Below, piece after piece: positions 1-7,759 of a DNA stretch of 64,000 bases. Position 1 is the stretch's first letter, and each line of letters opens with the position of its first letter. The notes beneath the pieces are model-generated. The model had not been told where the DNA came from and did not search any database. It saw nothing but the letters and a program-made list of their open reading frames with translations. The stretch is from Mycolicibacterium rhodesiae JS60 (lineage in GTDB: Bacteria; Actinomycetota; Actinomycetes; Mycobacteriales; Mycobacteriaceae), in the NCBI GenBank assembly GCA_000230935.2, contig AGIQ01000002.1:496001-560000 (forward strand). Direction: 5' to 3'. The position numbers and the translations under genes are program-made.

Positions 1-2
1 CT

Positions 3-638
3 GAACGTAACCGGGAGCGGATCGTGACCGCGGCCGCTCGGCTGTTTGCTGAGCAGGGTTTGTCCGTCCCGTTGGAAGACGTGGCCCGCGCGGCAGGCGT
101 CGGCGTGGCCACGCTCTACCGGCGTTTCCCGACCCGCACCGACCTGGCCATCGCGGCCTTCGAACGCAATATGACCTCGTATGAGGACGCGGTCGACAAG
201 GCCCTGGGTAACCCGGTTGCCTGGGACGGCTTCCGTGACCTCGTCTACGACGTCTGCGAACTCCAGGCCTCCGACCCCGGCCTGCGCGCCCTGCTCACGA
301 CCGCATTCCCGGCCAGCTCGGTGATCGAGCAGCGCGCCACCGAGGCGATCGACAAGCTCGGCCGGGTGATCGCGCGCGCTCAACACGAGGGAACCCTGCG
401 GCCGGACATCGGTATCGGCGACATCGTGGTGATGTTGCTGGCCGACGCCGGCGTGCTCGAGGCCACCCGCGAGCATGCGCCGCAGGCGTGGCGCAGATTC
501 GCCGCGCTGATGGTCGACGCGTTCCGCGTCGGCCCGCGCGAGCCGTTGCCGCCACCCACCCCCCCGGAACAGCTCCGAAGTTCGATCGCCATGCTGACGG
601 GTGACACTTTGCGAATCCAATGGCTCGCTGACGACTGA
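3..638 (+). CDS. TetR-family transcriptional regulator (5' end outside window)
   Basis: The open frame runs in from the left edge; residues before the first in-window GTG (at 24) read ERNRERIV, the normal lead-in to a TetR DNA-binding domain, so the true start lies upstream. The helix-turn-helix is clear: ARLFAEQGLSVPLEDVARAAGVGVATLYRRFPTRTDL. The remaining part is a typical helical ligand domain of about 150 residues with no ligand clue. The gene ends 13 bases before the GTG of the F420-type oxidoreductase on the same strand, so the two may be co-transcribed and the regulator may control it. Family assignment is firm; target and ligand are unknown. Confidence 0.9.
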   Translation, partial: ERNRERIVTAAARLFAEQGLSVPLEDVARAAGVGVATLYRRFPTRTDLAIAAFERNMTSYEDAVDKALGNPVAWDGFRDLVYDVCELQASDPGLRALLTTAFPASSVIEQRATEAIDKLGRVIARAQHEGTLRPDIGIGDIVVMLLADAGVLEATREHAPQAWRRFAALMVDAFRVGPREPLPPPTPPEQLRSSIAMLTGDTLRIQWLADD

Positions 639-651
639 ACAGGAATGGCCC

Positions 652-1555
652 GTGACCGAGCGCCCGACCGTCGACTTCCCGTCCAGTATCGGCGTGTGGT
701 GGGCCAGCGAGAGTTGGCCGATGCCCGCGGCGGTCGAGATCGCCCAGGAAATCGAAGAGCTCGGCTACGGCTCGTTGTTCATTCCCGAGGTCGGCCTCAA
801 GGACGCCATGGTGCAGTCGGCGATCTTCCTGGCCGGTACGAAGCGCTTGGTTCTGGGGACCGGCATCGCGAATATTCATGCCCGGCTGGCGACGATCGCC
901 GAAGGTGGCGGACGCAGCCTGACGGCCCCGCTTCCCGGGCCGGTTCGTCCTCGGTCTTGGTGTCAGCCACGGGCCGCTGGTGGAGAACATGCTCGGCGGG
1001 ACCTACGCGAAGCCGCTGGCCACCATGCGCGGCTACCTGGACCGGATGGCCGCGCTGCCGGAGTTCGTGGAGCCGGGCTCGGGGCGCCCCACTCGTCTGC
1101 TCGCCGCGCTCGGCCCCAAGATGATCGAGCTGTCCGGCACCCACGCCGACGGGGCCCATCCGTATCTCGTGCTGCCCGAACAGACCGCCACCACCCGGGA
1201 GATTCTGGGGCCGGACAAGTGGATCGTGTCCGAGCAGGCCGTCGTCGTCGGTGAGAGCGCCGAGGAACAGCTTCGCCGGGCGCACCTGCATCTCGAGGTC
1301 TATTCGGGACTGCCGAACTACCGCAACTCCTGGCTGCGGCAGGGTTTCGACGAATCCGATCTGGTGCGCGGCGGCTCGGATCGGCTGGCCGGCCGCATCG
1401 TCGGACAGGGCTCGGTGGAACAGGCGGCCGCGGCGGTGACCGCGCACTTGGACGCCGGCGCCGACCATGTGGTGGTTCAGGTTCTGGGCGACGGCGATCC
1501 CAGCTGGGATCCCCGCCCGGCGCTGCGGGAACTGGCCGGCGTGCTCAATCTCTAG
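652..1555 (+). pseudogene. LLM-class F420-dependent oxidoreductase, broken by a frameshift
   Basis: The first part (from GTG 652, after an AGGA-like site at 641) reads as the N-terminus of a luciferase-like, F420-dependent oxidoreductase: SIGVWWASESWPMPAAVEIA, then LGYGSLFIPE and LVLGTGIANIHAR. The reading frame then turns to nonsense, while a second frame from about 932 continues the family with FPGRFVLGLGVSHGPLVEN, then ALGPKMIELSG, and ends at 1555. The total of 904 bases is one more than a multiple of three, so a single extra base around 921-931, in a C/G-rich run, explains it. Such enzymes use reduced F420 for hydride transfer; the substrate cannot be told. It is either a real pseudogene or a sequencing indel. 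The stop overlaps the stop of the convergent MCE gene. Confidence 0.8.
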
Positions 1556-2793
1556 GGGTTGATGGTGTTCTCGCCGACCTGGCGTCCCCAGACGTACTCG
1601 GTGAGGATCGGCTGGCCCAGTTCGAAGTGGTTGTAGGGCGCCAGCGATGCGCCATAGTCGGCGACCAGGAACGGTGCCGGCCAGAAGTTGCGGTCGATCG
1701 TCTGCCAGCAGCCGGGCGCTCCGCCGGGACCACCCTTGGCGTTCACCCGCGGCAGGTTGTCGGGATAGACGTAGGGATTGGGTGCACCGGTCAGGCCGAT
1801 GAGGAAATCGATCGAGTAGCCGTTGCCGCCGGCACTGTCCTTGGCGGTCGACGTCGCATAGTTGCGCACGGTGCACATAATCGCGGGGCTGTAGGTGTCC
1901 AGCAGTTTGGCGGTGGGGATCAGGTCGGCCTGGCCGCGCACGAAGTAGGGGCCGCCGCGTTCGAAGATGTCGGCGCCGGTATTGCCGAACCCGGTCGAGG
2001 CCAGCAGCGCGGCGTCGAGATCCTGCTGCTGCTCGTTCAACGTGCGCGCGGTCGTCACCGCATGATCGAGGAAGTCCCACAGATCCGGGCTGGCCTTGGT
2101 GTAGACCTCGGCCAGCTTCGAGAGCTGCTGAATGTTGCTGCGAATCTGCGGCATCTGCGGATTGACGTCATCGAGGACCGCATTGCCGTTGACGATCGAC
2201 TGCCCGAACTTGGTACCCAGACCATCGAGCGCCTCTGCCGCCGCCGACAGCGTCAGGTTCAGCTTGACCGGATCGACCTTCTCCGAGATCGACGTCAAAG
2301 TCTCGAACAACGTGTTGAACTCCGTCGTCACGTGCGATACGTCAAGCACGTCCTTGCTGGAGATGCGCTGCGCGGTCGGATTCGGGGGGCTGCGGAAGGA
2401 CACGTACTTGTTGCCGAACACGGTGCTGGCCTTGACCTCCGCGATGGCGTTGGCCGGAATCAGCGGGATGTATTTGGGTTCGACGTCCAGCGACAGCTTG
2501 GCCTTGGTCGTGCCGTCGCGTTCGATCGGGTCGACCCCGGTGACGCGGCCGATCTGGACTCCGTTGTAGGTCACTTTGGACCCGGGGTCCATGACCAAAC
2601 CGGCCCGCTGCGAGATCAGCGTCAGCTGGGTCTTGGGGGTGAAATCGCCGCGGAACTGCATCAAGACGGCCACCACGATCACGGTGACCACGACCGCTGT
2701 CACGGCGAATGCTGTCTTCAGTGGCGGCGCGTACTGCCAGTGCCGGGTTTTGGCTTCGAACCAGGTCGGCGGCGCGGACTTGTTGTCACTCAT
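1552..2793 (-). CDS. MCE-family protein, orphan (MlaD-domain lipid transport protein)
   Basis: A 413-residue protein. ATG 2793 gives a short basic cytoplasmic tail, one transmembrane segment at about residues 26-47 (AFAVTAVVVTVIVVAVLMQF), an MCE/MlaD domain (about 50-130, with GSKVTYNGVQIGRV and ANAIAEVKASTVFGNKYV), then a helical region and a C-terminal domain ending in WPAPFLVADYGAS. The open frame extends upstream of 2793, but that part is not MCE-like. MCE proteins form periplasmic hexamers or tunnels that carry lipids to YrbE permeases. No yrbE or other mce genes flank this one, so it stands alone rather than in the usual operon. It may serve another system in trans. Its stop codon overlaps the convergent gene's stop. 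Confidence 0.88.
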   Translation of the reverse strand: MSDNKSAPPTWFEAKTRHWQYAPPLKTAFAVTAVVVTVIVVAVLMQFRGDFTPKTQLTLISQRAGLVMDPGSKVTYNGVQIGRVTGVDPIERDGTTKAKLSLDVEPKYIPLIPANAIAEVKASTVFGNKYVSFRSPPNPTAQRISSKDVLDVSHVTTEFNTLFETLTSISEKVDPVKLNLTLSAAAEALDGLGTKFGQSIVNGNAVLDDVNPQMPQIRSNIQQLSKLAEVYTKASPDLWDFLDHAVTTARTLNEQQQDLDAALLASTGFGNTGADIFERGGPYFVRGQADLIPTAKLLDTYSPAIMCTVRNYATSTAKDSAGGNGYSIDFLIGLTGAPNPYVYPDNLPRVNAKGGPGGAPGCWQTIDRNFWPAPFLVADYGASLAPYNHFELGQPILTEYVWGRQVGENTINP

Positions 2794-2977
2794 CAGGCCC
2801 CCGCCCCACCGGTCATGGCGTTCCCTCCACCGACAGCAGTTCACCTGCAGATCGCCAGTCGTTCGTGCTGCCACTATCCCATGCACGCCGGGGGCGTCAG
2901 GGTTTTCAGGCCAATCGGTATCAGTGATGATCTCGTGACGCCGGCAGGCCACGTGACGGGGATCACACTGCGGCGGT

Positions 2978-3781
2978 TTACGCGGTTTGGTGCGCTCCCC
3001 GTAGGAGCTCTGAAACCGGCTGCAATTCACCGATTTTCGGTTCTCTACCATCGCCGGATGACCGGCCGCGCGCGTGCCGCCAAATCCAGGGGATGAGCAG
3101 ACTCCGGGTCCACTGGGCTTGTGCGTACATTCGTTCGGCGAAGCTGTCCTGGACCGCCTCGCCGCTGGGCTGTGCCCAATCATGGTTGCTGCCGGGAAGT
3201 TTCAGCGCCTCGGCGGCGGCCTCAGCAAACAGGATGTGGCCCTTGGTAGAGGCGTGCATGCGGTCGTGGCTCCAGATCGACGGCTCGCGCATCGCTTCGG
3301 CGTTGTAGAGGTCGACCAGCCCGAAGCCGTGCCGCTGTGCCGCGGCCTGGATGACGGCGTTGACCTGCAGGATGCGCGAGCCGATCAGCCGACCCACTGG
3401 CAGCATCTTGGCGACGTCAGGAAACGTCGTGGTCACCACCGTCGCGCCTGAATCCGCCAGCCGTTGGTAGACGGTCTCGAGGTCGGCCATCGCCTTGGTG
3501 AAGGTCCGGCCCGGCCGCGTCACGTCGTTCATGCCGACGCAGACCGTGACCAGATCGGGCTCCATCGCCAGTGCGCGTGGCAGCTGGTTGTCGAGAACGT
3601 CGATGACGCGCTTGCCGCGGATGGCGAGGTTGGCGTACAGCAACCCGGGATAGCGGGAGTCCAGAAGGGCCGCGAGCCGGTCGGCGAATCCGAGCACACC
3701 GACGGTGTCGTCGCCGTCCCACAGGCCTTCGGTCTGGCTGTCGCCGATCGCGACAAACCGGGAGAAACCGATGTCCGACAT
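2978..3781 (-). CDS. SGNH/GDSL-type hydrolase
   Basis: A 267-residue enzyme starting at ATG 3781 (MSDIGFSRF); the longer upstream open frame has no family resemblance. The SGNH blocks are in order: GDSQTEG with nucleophile Ser15, LAIRGKR with the oxyanion Gly, GMNDV with Asn85, and SHDRMHAS giving Asp173 and His176. Expected activity is ester hydrolysis (lipase, acetylesterase or acyl hydrolase); the substrate is unknown. No signal peptide or membrane segment is seen, so it is probably cytoplasmic. It is divergent from the TetR gene at 3852 across 70 bases, an arrangement that often means the regulator controls both promoters. Confidence 0.88.
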   Translation of the reverse strand: MSDIGFSRFVAIGDSQTEGLWDGDDTVGVLGFADRLAALLDSRYPGLLYANLAIRGKRVIDVLDNQLPRALAMEPDLVTVCVGMNDVTRPGRTFTKAMADLETVYQRLADSGATVVTTTFPDVAKMLPVGRLIGSRILQVNAVIQAAAQRHGFGLVDLYNAEAMREPSIWSHDRMHASTKGHILFAEAAAEALKLPGSNHDWAQPSGEAVQDSFAERMYAQAQWTRSLLIPWIWRHARGRSSGDGREPKIGELQPVSELLRGAHQTA

Positions 3782-3851
3782 GATCTTCGATTTTAGAGCC
3801 AGGTACGGCAGTACCATCTGCAGGCGAAGGGGAAGGCAGGGTGTACAAACG

Positions 3852-4478
3852 GTGAAGTCGCCTGCGTCGGCCGAGACGACGGCATCCGCGGCACCGGTTG
3901 CGGACCCGCGCCAGCGACTCGTCGACGCGCTGGCCGCATCGATCACCGAGGTGGGCTACTCCGCCACCACGGTCGCCGAAATCGTGCGTCGCGCCAGGAC
4001 CTCCCGACGCACCTTCTATGAGTACTTCTCCGATCGGGAGGCGTGTCTGGTGGCGTTGCTCGCCGACACCAATCGTCGTGCCGTCGAGACCATCTCGTCG
4101 GCAGTGGACCCGACGGCGCCGTGGGAGGCACAGATCAGGCAGGCGGTGCAGGCGTGGGTCGCCAACGCGGAGTCGCAGCCCGCGGTGATGTTGAGCTGGA
4201 TCCGCGACGTCCCGGCGCTCGGGATGGCCGCCCGGGAGTTGCAGCGGGAAGTGACCGAGGCGTTCATCGCGATGGTTCGGACCCTGTCCGATACCGAGGA
4301 ACTTCGGGCCGCCGGCATCCCGATGGTGTCCCGTCAGCGGGCGCTGATGCTGATCGGCGGATTGCGGGAGCTGACGGCGGTGACGGTCGAAAGTGGTGGC
4401 CGGATGAGCGATGTCACCGACGAGGCGGTCGACGGCGCCATCGCACTTCTCGGACCGCCGCGCGCGGCTACTTCTTGA
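3852..4478 (+). CDS. TetR-family transcriptional regulator
   Basis: About 208 residues from GTG 3852 (MKSPASAETTASAA). The start is chosen because the DNA-binding domain begins about 20 residues later and upstream residues overlap the divergent gene. HTH: ALAASITEVGYSATTVAEIVRRARTSRRTFYEYFSDREACL. The ligand domain includes WEAQIRQAVQAWVANAESQPAVMLSW. It lies between the divergent SGNH hydrolase and, further downstream, the P450 gene whose upstream region carries a tandem dyad. In related mycobacteria a TetR gene neighbours cyp138-type genes, so either target is plausible. Its stop overlaps the 3' end of the convergent 74-residue gene. Confidence 0.88.
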   Translation: MKSPASAETTASAAPVADPRQRLVDALAASITEVGYSATTVAEIVRRARTSRRTFYEYFSDREACLVALLADTNRRAVETISSAVDPTAPWEAQIRQAVQAWVANAESQPAVMLSWIRDVPALGMAARELQREVTEAFIAMVRTLSDTEELRAAGIPMVSRQRALMLIGGLRELTAVTVESGGRMSDVTDEAVDGAIALLGPPRAATS

Positions 4479-4692
4479 GCCAGGTGCGGACTTTGGCCAG
4501 ATCGCGGGTGTAGGCCTCGTACATCTCGTTGTCGAAGAACGACGCACCGCTGATGGTGTCGGAGCCCTGCCAGATCACCCTGATGCGGTATCGGTCACGC
4601 AGGTAGATGTCGACGCGGTCGCTCTCCCGGCGCTGCCAGCCCTTCTCCTCACCGGCCTGCGAAAGGGACTGCCGCTCGTCGGTGCCAGACAT
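4468..4692 (-). CDS. Conserved small hypothetical protein, 74 aa
   Basis: Reads MSGTDERQSLSQAGEEKGWQ, then a charged segment (RRESDRVDIYLRDRYRIRVIW) and a C-terminal WLKK. It is hydrophilic, has no signal peptide or membrane segment, and shows no motif I can assign. The codon pattern (GC-rich third positions) and a plausible start at ATG 4692 after a GGAG-like site (AGAGGAGTGATCACTG on the minus strand) support it as real. It overlaps the convergent TetR gene by 11 bases. It diverges from the P450 gene, so the tandem repeats at 4782-4821 lie in a shared control region. Confidence 0.65.
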   Translation of the reverse strand: MSGTDERQSLSQAGEEKGWQRRESDRVDIYLRDRYRIRVIWQGSDTISGASFFDNEMYEAYTRDLAKVRTWLKK

Positions 4693-4780
4693 CAGTGATC
4701 ACTCCTCTTGGGCATTGGTATGGCGCGCCCTGATGAGCCAACAGTACTGCGGCGGATCCGCCGGACCGGCGTTGTGCCGC

Positions 4781-4821
4781 TCGGTACATCGGCGTACCGT
4801 GGTCGGTACATCGGCGTACCG
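4781..4821. promoter_or_regulatory. Tandem palindromic repeat, probable double operator upstream of the P450
   Basis: The 18-base unit CGGTACATCGGCGTACCG occurs twice, at 4782-4799 and 4804-4821, exactly 22 bases apart. Each unit is itself a dyad: CGGTAC and GTACCG arms around six bases. The 22-base period is about two helical turns, which puts both sites on one DNA face. The second copy ends 19 bases before the P450 start. That is typical of a TetR-type repressor bound as two dimers; the nearby TetR at 3852 is the obvious candidate. This is inference. Confidence 0.7.
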
Positions 4822-4840
4822 CAGCGAAGGGATGAGCACG

Positions 4841-6199
4841 ATGGCGCAGGTGACGAGCGATCCGATTCGACTTCCACCCGGTCCACGCACCCCCAAACTG
4901 ATTCAGGGCCTGCAATTCTTCACCTCCCGGCGGGCGTCGGTCGGCGGTCTGACCCGGCGCTATGGGTCAGCGGTCACGTTGAACCTGCCGATCTTCGGCA
5001 AGGCCCTGCTGATCAGCGAGCCGTCCCTGGTCAAGGAACTGTTCACCACCGGCGGCGATCTGGTCGGCCGGGCGACCAATCTGGGCGAGGTGCTCGGCCC
5101 GGGCTCCACGTTCAGTCTCGACGGCGACGAACATCGTGAGCGGCGCAAGCTGCTGGTGCCGCCCTTTCACGGCAAGCGCATGCAGGGTTACGAGGCCATC
5201 GTCGAAGAAGAGGTGATGCGCGAGATCGCCGGCTGGCCAGAGGGTGTCGAGTTCCCGACGCTGCCGTCGATGATGCACATCACGCTCAACGCCATCCTGC
5301 GCGCGGTGTTCGGTGCCGAGGGTGCGGCATTCGACGAACTGCGCGAGCTGCTCCCCAAGCAGGTGGTGGTCGGTTCCCGGATGGCGGTCCTGCCGAAGTT
5401 CTTCCGGCGCGATTTCGGTCCGCGTAGCCCGGGCGCCGCGATGGCGCGCTATCGGCGCCGCTACGACGAGATCGTCTACTCACTGATCGCCGACGCGCGC
5501 AAGGACCCCGCATTCGAGCAGCGCCCTGATGTGCTGTCGCTGATGCTGCGGGCGCGCTATGAAGATGGATCCGCGATCTCCGACCGCCACATCGCCGACG
5601 AGCTGCTTACCCTGCTCAGCGCGGGCCACGAGACGACCGCGACCACGTTGGCCTGGCTGGTCGAACGGGTCCGCCGGCATCCCCAGCTGCTGGCCCGGCT
5701 GAGCGAGGAGGTCGACGCCGGCGGCTCCGAATTGCAGCAGGCGACGATCTGGGAGGTGCAGCGGGCGCGGCCCGTCATCGACGCCACGTCCCGGCTGACC
5801 CGGCAGCGAATAAGGTTGGGCGAGTGGGTGATTCCCGAGAATCACGTGATCATCGTCAGCATCGCCGCCGCGCATTCGAACCGCGACCGGTTCGACAACC
5901 CCTCGGTATTCGACCCGGACAGGTTCATCGACAACCCGCCGGACAATTACACCTGGATCCCCTTCGGTGGCGGCATCCGCCGGTGCATCGGCGCCGCATT
6001 CGCCAATATGGAGATGCGGGTCACGCTACGAATATTGCTGCGCGAATTCATCTTTGAGCCCACCAGCGCACCGGGTGAGGCCTATCACTCGCGCGGGATC
6101 GCCAACGCTCCTGCAGACGGCGGCGTTGCGGTCGTCCACCGGCGCGCGACGATGACGCGGCTGGTGGATTCGGTCAGCATCCAGGCCACCGCTGGCTGA
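4841..6199 (+). CDS. Cytochrome P450, CYP138-like
   Basis: A 452-residue monooxygenase. ATG 4841 is preferred over ATG 4832 because GAAGGG at 4826-4831 is 9 bases before it. Key elements: WxxxR-region GDEHRERRKLLVPPFHG, I-helix AGHETT (261-266) for oxygen activation, K-helix ExxR as EVQR (305-308), and the haem loop FGGGIRRCIGAAFANME with Cys382 as axial ligand. SMMHITLNAILRAVFG resembles the mycobacterial CYP138 group. No membrane anchor, so it is soluble and needs ferredoxin from elsewhere. The substrate is unknown. It is probably controlled by the tandem dyad just upstream. A remnant gene follows after 9 bases. Confidence 0.92.
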   Translation: MAQVTSDPIRLPPGPRTPKLIQGLQFFTSRRASVGGLTRRYGSAVTLNLPIFGKALLISEPSLVKELFTTGGDLVGRATNLGEVLGPGSTFSLDGDEHRERRKLLVPPFHGKRMQGYEAIVEEEVMREIAGWPEGVEFPTLPSMMHITLNAILRAVFGAEGAAFDELRELLPKQVVVGSRMAVLPKFFRRDFGPRSPGAAMARYRRRYDEIVYSLIADARKDPAFEQRPDVLSLMLRARYEDGSAISDRHIADELLTLLSAGHETTATTLAWLVERVRRHPQLLARLSEEVDAGGSELQQATIWEVQRARPVIDATSRLTRQRIRLGEWVIPENHVIIVSIAAAHSNRDRFDNPSVFDPDRFIDNPPDNYTWIPFGGGIRRCIGAAFANMEMRVTLRILLREFIFEPTSAPGEAYHSRGIANAPADGGVAVVHRRATMTRLVDSVSIQATAG

Positions 6200-6208
6200 C
6201 TCCTGGGA

Positions 6209-6463
6209 ATGCTGAAAGACGACGCCATCCCGGTGCCGTCGGATGACCGCCAGATGAAGCGGATCGCCGAGCTGTCCGGGGGACAGAGCTACACCGCCAC
6301 CAGTATCGATGAGCTCAATCGAAGCTATGGGTCGGTGCTGCAGCAGGTCGGGTATCAGACGGTGAGTGCGCCGGCAGGCACCGCTTGGCTGCGTCTCGCG
6401 GTCCTGATGGTCACGATCGCGGCGTGCCTCGGCCTGGCGGTGAACCGAAATCTGCCCGCATGA
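6209..6463 (+). pseudogene. 3' remnant of a VWA-domain membrane protein gene
   Basis: The 84 residues match the tail of mycobacterial VWA (BatA-like, Rv1481-type) membrane proteins: PVPSDDRQMKRIAELSGGQSY, ELNRSYGSVLQQVGYQT, then a final membrane segment WLRLAVLMVTIAACLGLAV and a short NRNLPA end. The whole von Willebrand A domain with its MIDAS and the N-terminal membrane helices are absent; homologues are over 300 residues. It starts 9 bases after the P450 stop in the same frame. This reads as what is left after a deletion that joined the P450 to the end of a VWA gene. It could still be translated as a small membrane peptide, but I see no sign of selection for that. Confidence 0.7.
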
Positions 6464-6531
6464 TGGATAGCGACGTGGGCAGAATCGATCCCCGGGTCGC
6501 TACGCTCCAGCCCGCCGAACGGAGGAACCCA

Positions 6532-6777
6532 ATGATCACCGCCGACAACGTCCGCCAACTGCTCGACAGCCAGAGCGACACGGTATTGGTCCTTGTGGAG
6601 GGGCGCGTCGACGTCATCGACGCGGCCGAGTTGGACACCGACGATTATCGCGGGGCGCTGCAGGTCATCACCCGAGAGGAACTGATCGAACAGGCCGGCG
6701 GAGAGCAGCTGTCGGATCGTGAACTGGTCGAACAGGCCGCCGCCCTCGACATGGCCGTCGCCGAACTCGGCGGCTAG
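6532..6777 (+). CDS. Conserved hypothetical protein, 81 aa
   Basis: Starts at ATG 6532 after a strong GGAGGAA site. Sequence: MITADNVRQLLDSQSDTVLV, then LVEGRVDVIDAAELDTDDYR and ELSDRELVEQAAALDMAVAELGG-like C-terminus. It is acidic, soluble and small, with no catalytic motif visible. The good ribosome binding site, even codon use and compact fold-like pattern support a real gene. The function is not recognised. Its stop overlaps that of the convergent FMN split-barrel protein gene. Confidence 0.75.
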   Translation: MITADNVRQLLDSQSDTVLVLVEGRVDVIDAAELDTDDYRGALQVITREELIEQAGGEQLSDRELVEQAAALDMAVAELGG

Positions 6778-7580
6778 CTCAGACGAGCCCGGGCCCGCTC
6801 GGCCAGATCGACTGAAGCCGAGCGCAATTCGTCGGCCGAGGACAGCGGCGCGCCGAAGCCGACTCGGGTGTAGCCCATGCCGCGCGGAGTTTCGACGCGA
6901 AGGTCGAGCCCGTACCGATCGATGCCGGTGCACACCGCTACCGTCGTGTCGGGGTAACCGCCCAGGGCCCGGGCCATCTCCGCCAGGGAATCGGCGTGAT
7001 CGGCGTTGAGATGCGCGAGCGCGCCCGCGGAGTTCGGGCGAACCGGGTCCGGTGCGGCCGCGGTGTAGTCGGCTGCAGTCGCCGAATCCATCCGCCCGTA
7101 GCCGCCCACCCAGCGCACCCGGTGCACGCGCAGCACCCACACGGTGAAATCGGAGTAGTCGATGTAGTACTTCGCGGCCGCCACGGCCGCCAGGTGTGCG
7201 TCGCGGGCTGCGCTCAGCTCGTCGCCGGTCGGGCGCTCGGCGACCCCGGCCAGCGTGATCCGTCCGCTGGCCAGCGGGTCGGACTCGGTGGTCGGCGCGA
7301 CGATGGCCAGGCTGGCGCGGGGATCGCCGGCCAGGTTGCGGCCGTGCTCGGCCATGTTGGAGACGCAGAGCACCGGCGCGCCGTCGAGCAGTCCGTAGGT
7401 GACGAAGGAGGCCCACGGATCGCCGGTGGCGGTCAGGGAGGCTAGCGTCGCGGTGTTGGTCGACGCGGCGATGCTGCGGGCCTCCTCGGCCGCCGAGGGG
7501 CGCGCCGCGTCGGCGATGTCGGTCAGCGGCGGCGGAACCGAGGGCGCATCGCCCGGGTCACCATGATCGCGGGATACCAC
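6774..7580 (-). CDS. HugZ-like FMN/haem split-barrel protein with DUF2470 C-terminus
   Basis: A 268-residue protein from GTG 7580. The N-terminal two thirds form a pyridoxamine-phosphate-oxidase-like split barrel: TATLASLTATGDPWASFVTYG, then VLCVSNMAEHGRNLAGDPRASL, typical of flavin or haem-binding members. The C-terminal part (SAGALAHLNADHADSLAEMA and following) is the DUF2470 domain with its conserved HLNxDH motif. Proteins of this layout bind haem or flavin, and some take part in haem breakdown (HugZ); the exact role here is not certain. No signal peptide. It is alone on its strand and convergent with the 81-residue gene. Confidence 0.85.
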   Translation of the reverse strand: MVSRDHGDPGDAPSVPPPLTDIADAARPSAAEEARSIAASTNTATLASLTATGDPWASFVTYGLLDGAPVLCVSNMAEHGRNLAGDPRASLAIVAPTTESDPLASGRITLAGVAERPTGDELSAARDAHLAAVAAAKYYIDYSDFTVWVLRVHRVRWVGGYGRMDSATAADYTAAAPDPVRPNSAGALAHLNADHADSLAEMARALGGYPDTTVAVCTGIDRYGLDLRVETPRGMGYTRVGFGAPLSSADELRSASVDLAERARARLS

Positions 7581-7759
7581 GGGTGGACACTACCGCGGAT
7601 GAGATCGCAAGTGACATCGCCGAATCCGCTCAATGGGTCGAAATCGGGATTGACCCGGCGGTAATGTCGCAGCATCGTGACGATTCCGTTCACCTTCGCG
7701 AAACGCCGTGGTCGCCGCGGCGCTACCGCATCGCTTCCTGTGCATAAGAAGGTTCGGTC

